Assembly: GCF_019578655.1 (NCBI RefSeq)
Contig: NC_063259.1
Span: 1,662,001-1,726,000 of the forward strand
Direction: 5' to 3'
DNA from: Ricinus communis
Taxonomy: Eukaryota > Streptophyta > Magnoliopsida > Malpighiales > Euphorbiaceae
Length of the DNA stretch: 64,000 nucleotides
The notes beneath the pieces are model-generated. The model saw only the letters and a list, made by a program, of their open reading frames with translations. It was not told where the DNA came from and did not search any database. Below are positions 33,914-45,898 of the stretch, piece after piece. Numbering within the stretch: the first letter of the stretch is position 1; each line of letters starts with the position of its first letter. Made by a program: the position numbers and the translations under genes.

Positions 33914-34724
33914 AGAAACAAGTATACTAGATTTTTCAACTTTTTCAAGTAAAAAAGTTACAAAGAGTTATTTCAGCCTGTGGCATTCGAATCAGACTGT
34001 GTAGGGCCAATCGACATTTCACAGAGTCAATCGGCACTATATAAAGCAGATAGACTGTTCTTATTAGGGCAACCTAATTATTTCAAATTTTGCACTTTTT
34101 TGACAAATTATGCTTTGTTTAAGTGTAAAAATGATAGATAAACAAGTTTAATGAAAGAAAATACCTCATCAACAGCTGAAAACGCCTATGTGTGCTTAAT
34201 TTGGCTAAAATAGGGATTTTCTCCCCTTTTTGCAAGCCCTAGATCATTTTGGCATGAAACTGGCAATGAAAAGTCCAGATCCGGTGCGATTGAGGTGCAG
34301 CTCGCAAATCTTGAAAAAAGAAAACTTACCATTTCAAGATGAGTTTGAGGATATTTAGTTGAGAATTGGAAAAGAAATTAAAGAAAGAGTGTAAAAAAGA
34401 GTTGGAGAGAAAATATGTGAAAATGAGGAGAATGGATAAAAAGGATATATATGCCCTAAGCAAGGCAAAAATTTCATTTTGGTCCCTGGCCTTCAAATTA
34501 CACTTTAGTCCCTAAATATGAAAATTGCCAATTTAGTCCCTGAAGGACAAAAGTAAATCAAATTACATTTCGAAGTGGACACTATTGATCCAAGGTGAAG
34601 CTTATGCAAATTCAACACCAACAAGTGGGAAATTAACTTGAACTTGAAAATAACAACTTTGTTGACTCTCAAAGTGAAAAATGATCAAAAGCTAGAGGGA
34701 AGTCTCTATAGATGTTTATCCTTG

Positions 34725-34900
34725 GGCATAGTCCCTAAAATCAGGCAGGCGTGGTCCTTCAATCAAACAGGCATAGTCCTTCAATTAAATAGGCGTGGTC
34801 CTTCAATCAAGCAGGCATGGTCGTTCAATTAGACAGGTGTGGCCCCTAAACCAAACGAGTGTGATCCCTAAAGTTAGATGGGCGTGGTCCCTAAATCAAA
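34725..34900 (+). repeat. 22-bp tandem array in Tat-2 3' region
   Basis: About seven units with the pattern 'caggcgtggtccttcaatcaaa' follow one another from 34746 with a 22-base period (one unit is 23), preceded by a degenerate copy from 34725. The units alternate 'gcgtggtcc' and 'gcatagtcc'. No coding sense; a small frame at 34638-34832 is a by-product. Confidence 0.85.
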
Positions 34901-35034
34901 GCCAGATAGAAAGTTTGCACCAATTAGGGCCTACTATGGAGAGCTTCCATAGCTCACAATCATAAGCTTTTTGTCGTATCTTTGATATCTATGATTTGTC
35001 TCGATTTATTTAATAATAGTTGTGCTTATAAATC

Positions 35035-35058
35035 TCAAAAAAAAAACCGGGGGAAAAC
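35035..35058 (+). other. Polypurine tract of Tat-2
   Basis: A long purine-rich run 'aaaaaaaaccgggggaaaac' ends directly at the LTR start TATCAGCACC. This is a good plus-strand primer tract and contrasts with Tat-1, where no such tract precedes the 3' LTR. Confidence 0.7.
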
Positions 35059-37237
35059 TATCAGCACCCATTTTCTAGATATAGATATCGATAAAACTAT
35101 GAAAAATTGATGATGAAAGTTATTACTTTTATCGAGTCTCAAGAGTTTGAGGATAATCAAATCCCAATTAAGGTTGTAAATAATTGAACCAAAAATATTT
35201 TCTCAAACCAATTTAGATTAAATTCATAGAAAGAATTAAGTTTAAGGGGTGAAATTACAAATTTTAAAAATTTAGGGGCCAATTGTAGATTACTTAATAT
35301 TTTCCAACCTTGAGCCAATCAGCTCTGAGTACAACCGAGTTGAGTGTACACAGAGTTTATCGACTCAGTGTTGGTCTACATGGTCCCAATTGGCTCCAAA
35401 CTTGAAATCTGACATTGTTTTGAGTAATTTTTCTATCACTTTTAAGCATTAAAATAAATAAAAGTACATCTTTTTAAGCTTTTTATTAATAAATATTTGA
35501 ATTTTTAATGATTTATTCGGTACTTATCAATAGTTATCATTAGACATTCTTGATAAGTCCAATAGTTAGTTTTTTAATTATGGATATTTATCAAAAATTA
35601 GAACGAGAGTAAGCTTTCCCTATAAATGGAAAGGGAAGCCCTAGGCTTAAGGGTTGACAATTCTTACAAAACGAGAGTAAGCTTTTAGCAATATATATAC
35701 TTTCTCAAGAATCAGACACAAAAGCCCTAAAATACTGTAGATTCCTACTATATTTTCGATTCAACCTCCTCCTAATCACCTGAGACTCGAGGATCTACAC
35801 AATACAGTAACAACCTAAGGGTTTCAAACCATTTACATCATCATCTTTCTCCTCTTTACTTTTTCTTTGTATTTCTCTTATTATCTTTGTTATTAGAATC
35901 ACGTTAGGAATAATGTGATTGTCTTTCCATGATTGTTCTTTATGCCATATATGCTTAGAATCAGGTTTCTTGCATGATTTATGTGTTTCTACCCCATGCA
36001 TGTTTCTTGGGTTTTGTGATCCGATAATCATATAATACTTTAACATGCTAGGTTTAATTCCTTTTGATGATAATCCATGAGTATTGGCATGATTAGAGTA
36101 GGTTTTGTTAGATTTGCATGATTAGTTTAATTCCCATATTTTTTAAGAAATTGTCATGCTTAGGGAGTTTTGCCTACTGTAAATTTTCTTTTAGCTAATT
36201 TATGTCTTCTTGCCTTAAAAACAAGTTTAATTACATGTTATTTCATGTTTTGTATATGTGCTAATCATGTTGCGCGGTTTTTATGCATGTAATAGCAGAA
36301 TCTTAGAGTCAGAGCATCAAAATTGAACCAAGTCAACCTAGACACTATGATGCGGCCAACTGGCACTTCGTCCAAAATTTGCCCTATTTCACAGATTTCG
36401 CCCTTTTTAGTTGATTTCTACTAATTCTAGTTTATTTTAGTCGTTTTTTTAAGTTTATTAGTTGTAGGAAGGGTTGTAATAATTAGTTTCACTGTTTTTT
36501 TCATTTTGCCTTTATTTCTCTTTATGTTTGATGGATGGATGACAAGTACTTGCAATATGCATGTTAACTAAAATTGGACATCTAGACATAAGCTTTAAAA
36601 TTTGGGTTTTGGCATGTAAAATATAGTCTATTAGGTTAAGATATTGGTAAACTGGGCCTGAATTAAAACCCATTTAGACTTGGTAGGCTTTGCTATGTCT
36701 AAACTAATTAATCAGCTCACCTAGAATAGGATTACTGAATTGGGCCTTGGCATGCAATTGGTAGTCCACTTAGGATAAGAACTTGGTAATCAATTGCATA
36801 ACTTGTAATTGAGTTAGACTAGGTGCGCCTCCTTGTGCATAATTGAGTAGTTAAGTTAGGCTAACAAAACAAATGGGAATTGGGCCTAATTAAAATGGGC
36901 TAGATTTAGGTGGACCTCACATACTGTAGTACTTGATTTATAGAATTATTACATTGCATTTATAGGGAATAACCATTCAGCAATAAGATTAAAAATAGGG
37001 ATACAGAAATAAGAAAGTTGACTTCCGGATCCATCTTTGGACTTGTCGAAGCTTTCTTATGGAATCTAGTATGCCATTAAATTGGTATAAGCGTCCTAGA
37101 GAACAACCCAAGTGGCGACTCACTTTCATCGCATTAGCCTCTATGTCTAGTTAGCATATTCCTAATTTGGTTGAAAAGCCTTGTAGTGTCATAGTCGATA
37201 GAGACACTTGGATATGCATCCGAAAATGCTACCCACA
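35059..37237 (+). repeat. Tat-2 3' LTR
   Basis: It starts TATCAGCACC (TG changed to TA) and ends ACCCACA. It shares with the Tat-1 LTRs the 'ttttctagatatagatatcga' start, a TATA-like 'tataaatg' at 35621, 'cacctgagac' near 35778, the 'ggatccatctttgga' block near 37026 and the 'gacacttgga' end. A few GAGCCAATCAGCTC-type words occur near 35312-35400. It is about 2.18 kb and clearly diverged from Tat-1. Confidence 0.8.
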
Positions 37238-40030
37238 CTTGGATATATTCAATATCTAGGATGTCGTGGTTTGTTAGACCATGAATTAAGTGTAGACTTA
37301 ATTTTACAATCTCTACCTGACAGTTATTAGCAGTTTATTATGAACTTTCATATGAATAAGTTAGATACATCGCCACCCAAAGTAAAAAGGAGTTATTCTA
37401 ATGGTAGAATCTTCTAAGGCTGCTAAGAGTAAGTCTAAGAAGAAAATACGAAAGAAAGCCCATAAATCAAAGAAAGCATTAAAGGCGAATGGAGGTATCA
37501 ACAAGGATAAACGAAAATATCACCGTTGTGGGAAAGAAGGACACTAGAGAAAGAACTGCAGGATTTATCTCACTATTTTGAAAAACAAGAAGCAAAAATA
37601 AGCTTTTAATTCTAAAAAGAAGGAATAGACTAGCTTAAAGGCAATTATTACCATTTAGTTTAGTTAATAATTTTATTTTTCTTTATTTAGAATTAATAAT
37701 TATTATTAATTCTTTTTCTAGAACAATTGTTAGTATTTCATTTAATAATATTAGGAAATTGTTGCATTGGTTAGTTAAATGATTTATGCTTCTAGAATAT
37801 CATACAAAAGTTGTATGAAGTAAGAAAATAAAATCCTATTACAAAAAAACCTCAATTGATCCTAAATAATCATAAGGGTTATGTTATTAATATTAAGAAA
37901 AATAAGTAACATAGACAAATTATGTTACTTACAAATTATATCAAATCAATAATACAACCAAGCGGTCTTTGAGAAAGACACATGCTGAATTTTTAAGGTG
38001 AACATAACATGTATGCTTGTTTCTAAGAAGAGTTATTATAAAGTATCATATCAAGAATAGATCATATGATATGGAATACTTAGATTATCACTAGTAGGAT
38101 TATGCAAGACTTCTCTTTAGACTGTTTACAATTTACAAATACTCAAATTGATAAAGTTTCATAAGATCATGAAACCTGACTTTGTGAGACATAGTTAGAT
38201 CAATAAAGAAAGTTGCAAGGCTTCTCATAAAATGTATACTCTTATAACCATTAACTCTGATATGTTCTATTTATGCTATGATCATAATAAAGTCTATATA
38301 GGATATAGACTAGTAAGTAATGTTTAATAGAAACATGCACAATTAAACAGAGATAGAAAGCTTGATCTAATAAATGTAAGTTTGTAAGATATCCAAAAAG
38401 ATTTTAGAATATCAATACTATCATACTATTAAATTAAAAGTATTTTTTTAAAAATATGATATCTTTCTAGAAAAGGAGTTTTTGAAAGAAGCAGTGGGAG
38501 TTTGATAGATCTTAATAGAGATCAAGATAAACAAATTAATATTAAAATGGAACAAAGCTTGAAGGTTGTTAGCATAAGGTGCATAACCTTAAGTCGATCA
38601 TATACACAATTTTTAAGTATGTAGTAGAGTACAACATATTCATAAGAAATAGATATCTCTTACGGAATATACAAATATATCTCATTAGTGTTGAGATTAC
38701 TACATTAAGAACTAATGTTTGGCATTAATTCTTGGAGTTGTCACTAAGCCATGAAATTCTATTATGGATACCATATTGTTTAACCAAGTGAAAGACTCTA
38801 GTGGACCTATCTAAATGGATAAGATCCATTAAGGTGCAATAGAGTTTTTGAGAAAACTAATATGAAAAATCTTTATACAAAAATTAACCAAAGAAAACTT
38901 TATAAGTTATATACATAATGAAAGGATTGATAAGTAATGTAATTGTAAGATATCCATATAGAATTTTTCTTGTCCTAGTTATATACTTTGATTATGGGAT
39001 TTTATAATTCTAAGTGAAGCTCCTATAAGAAATATTCTTAAGATGTAAGACGATCTAATTTTTTTTATTCTATTTATTCCCAAATAATAAAGTATAATTT
39101 CAAAAGTCCAAAAGGACTTACTAGCCTTGCAAATTTGACATATTCAATTCTATTGATAATCAAAAGAGTTTAATATCATTAGGAATTAGAATAAAAAAGT
39201 GTATAGAGGTTAATGGAAGTACAGTAATGTTTCCTGATATTATATGTTGTGGACATATAAATAATGAGAAGGTGACAAATCCTTCAACATGCGTCTACCA
39301 AGACTTATAAATCCATAAAGAGTTAGAACATGTAATTTACTTTCTAGGATTGAGATCTATAGAGATAGATGCTTTAAACTGCATAAATGTTATAAACTTC
39401 AAGTACCTAGACATTTGTGTTAAAGGAATCTAACATGGAAGAAACAAAGAACGATTCTTTGGCGAAGTCTCATGACATATCTTTTTCCAGAGGTACATGC
39501 TATAAACACTCATTGAGGAAGATGCTATTAATATCACATATGTCATGTTATGTACTAGACTTTATGGTTATTATAGATGTTGATTGTGAATGACATAGAA
39601 TAAACTCACAAGATAGATTCAAATCATTTTTAATATAGGAATGCATATGTTTTGGAAAGAGTTCCAAAGGTTACAATTCTTACAACTTGAGCTCAATATA
39701 TCGCATCGTGTTTGAGGCAATATATGAGAGATCTTTGGATCTTTAAAATTCCTTTTCAAGAATTAAGGTGTGGTTATTAAGTATTATTGATGTAAAGAGC
39801 CATTTTCAAAGAACCAAGGTCTCATTTGCAATCCAAAGTATATTGGAGCATTACCAATAATTTACTTATTAATAGAATATAAAGATAAAACAAATGCTCA
39901 TTGAGGATAACAAAGTTGATCCTCCAACAAAGCCATTTGATCTAGCAGGAACATGATCATCATAAGAAAGAGTTTGGTATTGGATACCATGATGATTGAC
40001 TTTGACAATGCTTTAGTGAAAGTGGGAGAT
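37238..40030 (+). pseudogene. Copia-1 internal region, highly decayed gag-pol
   Basis: It begins in the middle of gag, immediately right of the Tat-2 LTR. Near 37395-37600 a Lys-rich stretch precedes a nucleocapsid zinc knuckle, YHRCGKEGH, stop, RKNC, in which the first Cys is Tyr. The rest is so decayed that only the end can be recognised: degraded RNase H residues similar to 'ADPLTKPFDLA..DHH' near 39915-39970, then 'agtgggagat', a polypurine tract, just before the LTR at 40031. The same stretch is present in reverse at 56159-57671. Which Copia lineage it belongs to is uncertain. Confidence 0.65.
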
Positions 40031-40602
40031 TGTTAGAGTATGCCCTAAAGAGAAGGAGTTGTTAGATATTTTGTGTTAATTTATACATCATATTGATGGC
40101 ATAAAATTATACTAAAGACATTCTTTGACTCTTAATGGTACGAGTAGTCATGGTAATATCAATGATTAATCCAAACTATTAGAGATGAGCACCATCGAAT
40201 GTAAACTTAAAGTAAGAGAAATTATAAAGAGAGTTTATAATGATGAGGTTCTCATTACATATGTTTCTAACTTTTGTTCATAGTCGATATTTGATCAATA
40301 ATTAGATATTGATTGTTGGATATTAATCAATCACTCAAAACTATCATATTGTGTTATCACTTACTTGTGAAGTAAGCAATCTATCTCACAAAGTTGAGGA
40401 ATAGTGATTTAAAGTTAAGCATATGCGTGCTTGTTACAAGAACAAATTCATTAGACATGACCTTATTGAGTAGTCCATATGGAATTTACTCAATTATCTA
40501 TGACCAATACTCTTGTAACAATCATGTAAGATGTGAACTCTAGACTTGAGATAACAGTTTATTATTTTATATGTATTATCTTATATGAGGATTATTATAT
40601 AT
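40031..40602 (+). repeat. Copia-1 3' LTR, left part
   Basis: It starts TGTTAGAGTATGCCC right after the purine tract 'agtgggaga'. It is collinear with 2814-3240 and with the reverse of 55590-56158. It is truncated near 40602, where minus-strand Athila-B integrase begins. Confidence 0.8.
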
Positions 40603-41215
40603 TTTACTATCTTAAATGAGGATGCCAAACCTAGCAAACAATCACTTAAGGAACTTAGTAATGACTCTAGCATCATCAGTCTGGAAAGCTTGCACTTCCG
40701 GCCACTTAGAGAAATGCTCAACAGCAACAAGGATATACTTATTTCCAAAAGAAGAAGGAAAGGGCCCCATGAAGTTAATGCCCCAAATATCAAAAATCTC
40801 AACCGTTTGAATGCTTGTTTGGGGCATCTCATCACGAGCAGAGATGTTACATGATCTCTAGCATGCATCACAAACCTGTACAAATGCTCTAGCATCCCGA
40901 AAAATGGTCGGCTAATAGAACCTAGCCTCTAGAACATTCCTAGCAGTATGGCTAGCTGCTTGATGACCTCCTGTTGGTCCCTCATGGCAATGCCTCAAAA
41001 TTTGGAGGATCTCCTCCACATACACACATCGCCGAATCACTCGGTCTGCATGAACTCGAAACAGAAAAGGGTCTTCCTAAATGCAGTACTTTAAATCAGC
41101 AAAGAATTTCTTCTTTTAGTGAAATGTCATACCCTTTGGTAAGACATTTGCAACCAAGCAATTTGCAAAATCGGAAAACTAAGGGACATCCAAAGATACC
41201 TGAATAGAGCACAAG
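40603..41215 (-). pseudogene. Athila-B integrase, partial
   Basis: The minus strand reads the zinc-binding part in broken frames, then [37 protein letters not shown] (40827-40642). The first catalytic Asp of 'GIDFMGP' is Asn here. The second and third acids are lost through truncation. A long alternative frame (40581-40895) over the same DNA is out of phase and not coding. Confidence 0.75.
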
Positions 41216-41910
41216 TGCTCATTTAGAAAACTGTCATCAATAGCCCTCTCATCAAGTGCATCTAGGCTCGGGTTCTCTAATCTAGAAAGGTGATCTGCAG
41301 CCAAGTTCTCTGCACCCTTCGTATCCTTGATCTCAATGTCGAATTTCTACAAAAGCAAAATCCAATGAATGAGTCCCGGCTTAGCATCATGCCTTCCAAA
41401 CAAGTACCTCAACACTGAATGATCCGTGTAGACCACGGTCTTAGATAGCACCAAGTATGAGAGGAACTTGTCGAAAGTGCATACCACAGTAAGTAACTCT
41501 TTCTCAGTAGTGGTATAATGCTCCTAGGCATCTCTCAATGTCTCGCTAACATAATAAATTGGTTGGAACTTATTGTCAATCCTCTGTCCTAAAACTGCTC
41601 CAATTGCAAAATCACTAGCATCATACATTAGCTCAAACTGCTCCTCATGAGTCAAATCAGCTACAATGATCACCGGCAGCTTCTCCACCTCATCCAGATA
41701 GGCATAGGTCAAGTGCTTAGGCAACTTCTTCAACTCTAGGGCTAGTGGCTCCTCAAGTGAAGGTCTCAATTTCTGCACCCCTAACTTGTCAATATCAACA
41801 AAATGGTCAGCAGACCTACTGGGCTCACTAGCCAACAAATAAGCAAGTTGTTCCAATACATCCTCATTGGACAACTCCTCCTCATGCTCAGCCTGTAATG
41901 CCACCTGCAA
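41216..41910 (-). pseudogene. Athila-B protease-RT linker fused directly to RNase H
   Basis: The frame 41910-41524 reads LRPSLEEPLALELKKLPKHL, AYLDEVEKLPVIIVADLTHEEQ and then directly FELMYDASDFAIGAVLGQR and YYVSETLRDA. In Athila-A the equivalent points, the linker after the protease and the RNase H start, are about 340 residues apart, with the whole RT between. The join at about 41637 keeps the reading frame. After a TAG at 41524-41526 the RNase H continues in the same sense ([33 protein letters not shown]) to about 41270. The product would have protease and RNase H but no polymerase. Confidence 0.8.
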
Positions 41911-42518
41911 AGGATCATCAAGTAATATCTCCTACAATTGAGACCCCACAATATCATCCAAAACATCCACAGAATATACAGTATAATCATGGTCAAGTGG
42001 ATGTCTGCTAAGGTCAAAGGTAATAGTATCATCACCTACTCTAAGTTGTAACTTCCCATCACAAACATCTATAACAGCCCTAGATGTTGCAAGGAAAGGT
42101 TTACCTAAAATTAAAGGGACGCTACTCTCACACTCCATATCCATAACAACAAAATCTACAGGAAATACAAACTTTCTACTTTAACAAGTACATCTTCAAC
42201 TATTCCCCTAGGAAATTTCACAATCTTATCTGCTAACTATATGCTCATCCTAGTAGGTTTAGGCTCACCCAAACCTAATTTCTCAAACAAATTGCTAGGC
42301 ATTAAATTGATGCTAGCTCCTAAATCAGCTAAAGCATCACTAATATGCAAATCTCCAATAATACAAGGAATAGCGAAACTCCCTAGATCATGCCTCTTTA
42401 CTGGTAGCTTGTTTTGAAGAATGGCTGAGCACTCCTCATTTAGTGTCACTAGTCCTAAGTTCTCCAGCTTCCTTTTGTTGCATAGGATCTCTTTCAGGAA
42501 CCTCGCATACCTGGGCAT
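41911..42518 (-). pseudogene. Athila-B protease
   Basis: The frame 42518-42237 reads MPRYARFLKEILCNKRKLEN and holds the Athila-type active site ALADLGASINLMPSNLFEKL. After a shift, 42144-41932 gives the C-terminal half [21 protein letters not shown], which corresponds to the conserved G-R-P-F strand (here G-K-P-F). Frame breaks near 42236 and 42150 separate the parts. Confidence 0.8.
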
Positions 42519-44230
42519 CTACGATATAGCCTTAACAAAAGGTAGGTTAATCCTCAGCTGCTTAAATAAATCCAAAAACTTACCAAACTAAGATTCATCC
42601 TTTTCCTGCTTCAACCTGGCAGGAAATGGAATTGTCGGCTGGTATTCTTTCACAGGATTCTTCCTCTTGTCCTCGGTTCGCGCAGGCTCTCTCACCTCAG
42701 GCTCTAGCTCCTTCCTGACTGGTTCATCCTGCACAACAACATCATCATCAGCCATACGTAAAGAGCTAGCTAACTGCTTACTTGATCTCAAGGTAACAAC
42801 CTTGACATGCTCCTTCGGGTTTGACTATGTGGTGTTGGGGAGTGTCCCAGGCTGTCTCTCAACCAGCATCTTAGAAATCTAGCTTATCTGATTCTCTAGA
42901 TTTTGTATGGATGTCTACTGATTTCTAAGAATTGTGTCCGTCTGTTGAAACCTATTCTCTAAAGTGGACATAAATTACATCATCAACTCCTCTAAATTGG
43001 GCTTCTTCTCTTGGTTTCGAGGTAGTTGAGGGAGAATTATCCACTATTGGTGTTGCTACTGGTGCAACCACTAAAATCTTGATGGACCCTGGGTGTTGTT
43101 ATTTTGCCACCTGAAGTTGGATGGTTTCTCCACACCGGGTTATATGTGTTGCTGTAAGGGTTATTCTACTGCCTGGGCGCATTTCCCATATAATCAACCT
43201 ATTCATGGTCAGTAGAAGAAGAAGATGAAGAAGAATAAAAAATACTTCCTGCATTACAGTTTGCACTGTAGTGTGGGCCACCACAAAACTCGTAGCCAAG
43301 ATGTGCTGCATGGACTGGCATTTGGAGCTGGTCGATCTTCTTGGCCAACAGCTCCACTTGAGCTGCCAAGGCTGATGTAGAATCTACCTGGTTCACCACT
43401 CCTTGCTGTCCTCGCCTACTCCTAGAAGACTGCCACTGATATGTGTTCATGGCCATCTCCTCAATTAAGTTCTGGGCCTGCTCTAGCGTCTTACTATTGA
43501 TGGCCCCACCTGTAGCTGCATCTACCATCTGCCTCATGGCTGAGTTCAAGCCACTTTAAAAAGTTTGCACCTGCATCCATAATGGTAAACCGTGGTGTGG
43601 GCAACATCTCAGCAGGTCCTTGTACCTCTCCCATGCATCATACATGCTCTTATCATCAAACTGCATAAAAGAAGAAATATCATTACTCATCTTTGCAGTC
43701 TTAGTAGGAGGAAAGTACTTATAAAGAAATTTATCAGCCAAAGAACTCTAGATGGTGATAGTGTTAGCTGGAAGAGACTGTAGCCATCTCTTTGCTTTAT
43801 CCCTCAAGGAAAATGGGAACAGCCTAAGCTGAATGGCATCATCGATAGTCCCATTTATCTTGAAGGTATTACAAATCTCTAAGAAATTTGCGATGTGGGC
43901 ATTAGGATCTTCATTGGGCAAGCCCCCAAACTGTATACTCTGCTGCACCATCTGAATGACATTTGGCTTAATTTCAAAATTGTTCACTACAAAAGATGGC
44001 CTCAATACACTAGTGTGCGTCCCCTCTATGGAAGGTCTAGCAAACTCGTACATCATCCTATTCACTTCAACGATGTTGTTGTTGCCGTCTCCCATGTCTA
44101 CTGGTGTATGGGCAGGAATCTCAATCTGCTCCTCCTCCTCCATGTCTAATCGCTTCCTTCGGCTGCCTGAGGGATTGCCCTGGTTCGGGCAGAGGGTCTA
44201 CTGGTGCAGGATTAGAACTCCTGGTCATAA
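42519..44230 (-). pseudogene. Athila-B gag
   Basis: Translation on the minus strand begins with MTRSS near 44230 and continues as MEEEEQIEIPAHTPVDMGDG (44143). The capsid part includes [35 protein letters not shown] and [19 protein letters not shown], then a stop and LADKFLYKYFPPTKTAKMSN (43741-43556), then [23 protein letters not shown] (43549-43199). The zinc knuckle residues survive partly in [11 protein letters not shown] Ser-rich run (SSSSSSS) and a Pro/Glu-rich C-terminal stretch (42791-42588) follow. The sequence is plainly homologous to Athila-A gag but diverged. Confidence 0.85.
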
Positions 44231-44356
44231 ACTACCTGAAATAAACAAGGCAGCAGCAAACCAAATAAATAAATGAATAAGAAATAAATGACAAAAATAG
44301 AAAAAAAAATGGCTAAAGTAACAAATAGCAAATCTCACTATAGTTTTCAAACAAAG

Positions 44357-44375
44357 TTCCTCGGCAACGGCACTA
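44357..44375 (-). other. Primer binding site, tRNA-Asp type, Athila-B
   Basis: The plus strand reads TTCCTCGGCAACGGCACTA. On the minus strand this is TAGTGCCGTTGCCGAGGAA, three mismatches from the tRNA-Asp complement, all of the C-to-T/G-to-A type. It lies six bases from the LTR end. Confidence 0.85.
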
Positions 44376-44381
44376 AAAACT

Positions 44382-45898
44382 TGGTGTGCATATGCTTATA
44401 CAACTACAACTAAGGCAGTGAACTTATCAATGCAGTCTAGCACGATGGCAAGTATTAAAACTTTTGTATCCTCGGGAAAGTGAAATTCTAGAGGTACTAC
44501 TTCATTCCTTGTTATCTAGCCTAAAATTAATAATTGAGGTTTCTAGATTTACTAAAAACTAAATTCTAAGTGTAATGCGAGAATGAATGAGCAAAGAGAC
44601 TAATCAAGACAAGAAAGCAAACCCAAAGAGGACTTAGACTAGTTGGCTATCAAACAAAAGATAATAGATTGTTGAGTCCAATTATGCTACCCGTGGATGG
44701 TTTCTAAATTGAATTTGATTTTCCTCTCGAGACCACCGAATTCCTAAACCTAAGAACCTAAAGTTGGAAGCTCTTCCTAAAGATTGATTATTAAGTAAGC
44801 CTTAAGCTTTAATCCACCTCTATTAAGCTTTGTTAATTCTTAATCTAGAAAAACAATTAACCTTACCACTATGTGAAAATTAACCCGTTCTTGCAATTAA
44901 ATTTCTGAACTCAATTAGAATTTCTCAATTACTAAACGAGTTCTATGAATAGTAATCAAGACAATTAATGGAATGAAAACTAGATTTAAATTATTAATTG
45001 CAAAAAGAATACAAGAAAGGAAACTCAACCAATCTCAACAATTCAGTGTAAAGCCAACATAGCAAGGAACCCTAATGGGTTCAACCAATCTAGCTACACA
45101 TGTTTATGTCTAAAGTAAATAAGAATTCAATTATAATGAAAGAATAAAGAAATCGAAACATATACACCTTTTTCCTAGAATTGGATGAAATAGCTCAAAG
45201 CCTTATGCAGTTGATCTCCAAAATTGCTTCTTGATTTGCTCCAAAACTCCTCCTCAATCTTCAATCCAAAAACCAGAATCACGAATCTGACGTTCCAAGT
45301 TGGAATTAGTCTCTTGGAAGCCCCCTGAAATGCCTGAAAACACATCTAACAAAATTACAACGAAAGATGAAGAGTCAAAATCGCCGATCCGAAACTCTTT
45401 TCTCTCTTTCTGGCTCATTCCTTTTATTCATTACGCAAATACTGGCGTGTTCCAGCCCGTGTCCCTCAACACGGGCCATGTTGGACTCTAATTGATAGAA
45501 TGAACTGAATCGAGCATGGCCATGTTCTTGCCCGTGTTAGCCAACACGAGTCGTATTCTTACCCGTGTTATCCAACACGGGCCGTGCTCTAGGGCGTGGT
45601 ACCCTCGAAAAACATGCTACTTCAAAGTGCTTAAGCTACACGGCCTGGAGTTTCTGCACGGGCTCCAGCATGGGCCATGTTGACTTCCCAAAAGTCAACC
45701 CAAGGTTAAAAGCTTATGATTCCATCCGTTTTCACTCAAAATTGATCTAAAATTGCTAAATCACTGATGATGGACCTATAAAATCTCCTAAAACACGAAA
45801 GGACACAAAACACGGGTGATCTTAGAATAAAAATATAATAAATGCTAAGAAAATGCGCAATAATATGTCAGCAAATATGTGTAAAATTATGCATATCA
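44382..45898 (-). repeat. Athila-B 5' LTR
   Basis: On the minus strand it starts TGATATGCATAATTTTACAC at 45898 and ends ACACCA at 44382, 1517 bases. It is collinear with the solo LTR at 53619-55085 and with the foldback arms at 11368-13757. A cluster of AACACGGGCCGTGTT-like words lies at about 45440-45680. The adjacent bases ACTTT (45899-45903) would be its target duplication; the partner is lost. Confidence 0.88.

Larger units (their letters stand above)
32601..37237 (+). mobile_element. Tat-2: 3' part of a second Tat element inserted in Copia-1
   Basis: The fragment contains, left to right, an antisense gene remnant, a non-coding zone with 'ttggtccct' and 'tttagtccct' words, a 22-bp tandem array, a purine tract and a full 3' LTR. 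Its 5' LTR, gag and pol are missing. Copia-1 5' LTR ends at 32600 and Copia-1 internal DNA starts at 37238, so this fragment lies within Copia-1. The LTR is clearly related to, but diverged from, those of Tat-1. Confidence 0.7.
40603..45898 (-). mobile_element. Athila-B: truncated Athila element on the minus strand
   Basis: Reading leftward from 45898 it holds a 5' LTR, tRNA-Asp primer site, gag, protease, RNase H and integrase, and stops inside the integrase core at about 40603. The env-like ORF and 3' LTR are missing. The RT core is deleted. The 5' LTR is inserted in the gag of Copia-2 (also minus strand); the 3' flank lies in Copia-1 LTR (plus strand), so the left boundary is a deletion junction rather than an insertion end. 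Confidence 0.85.
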
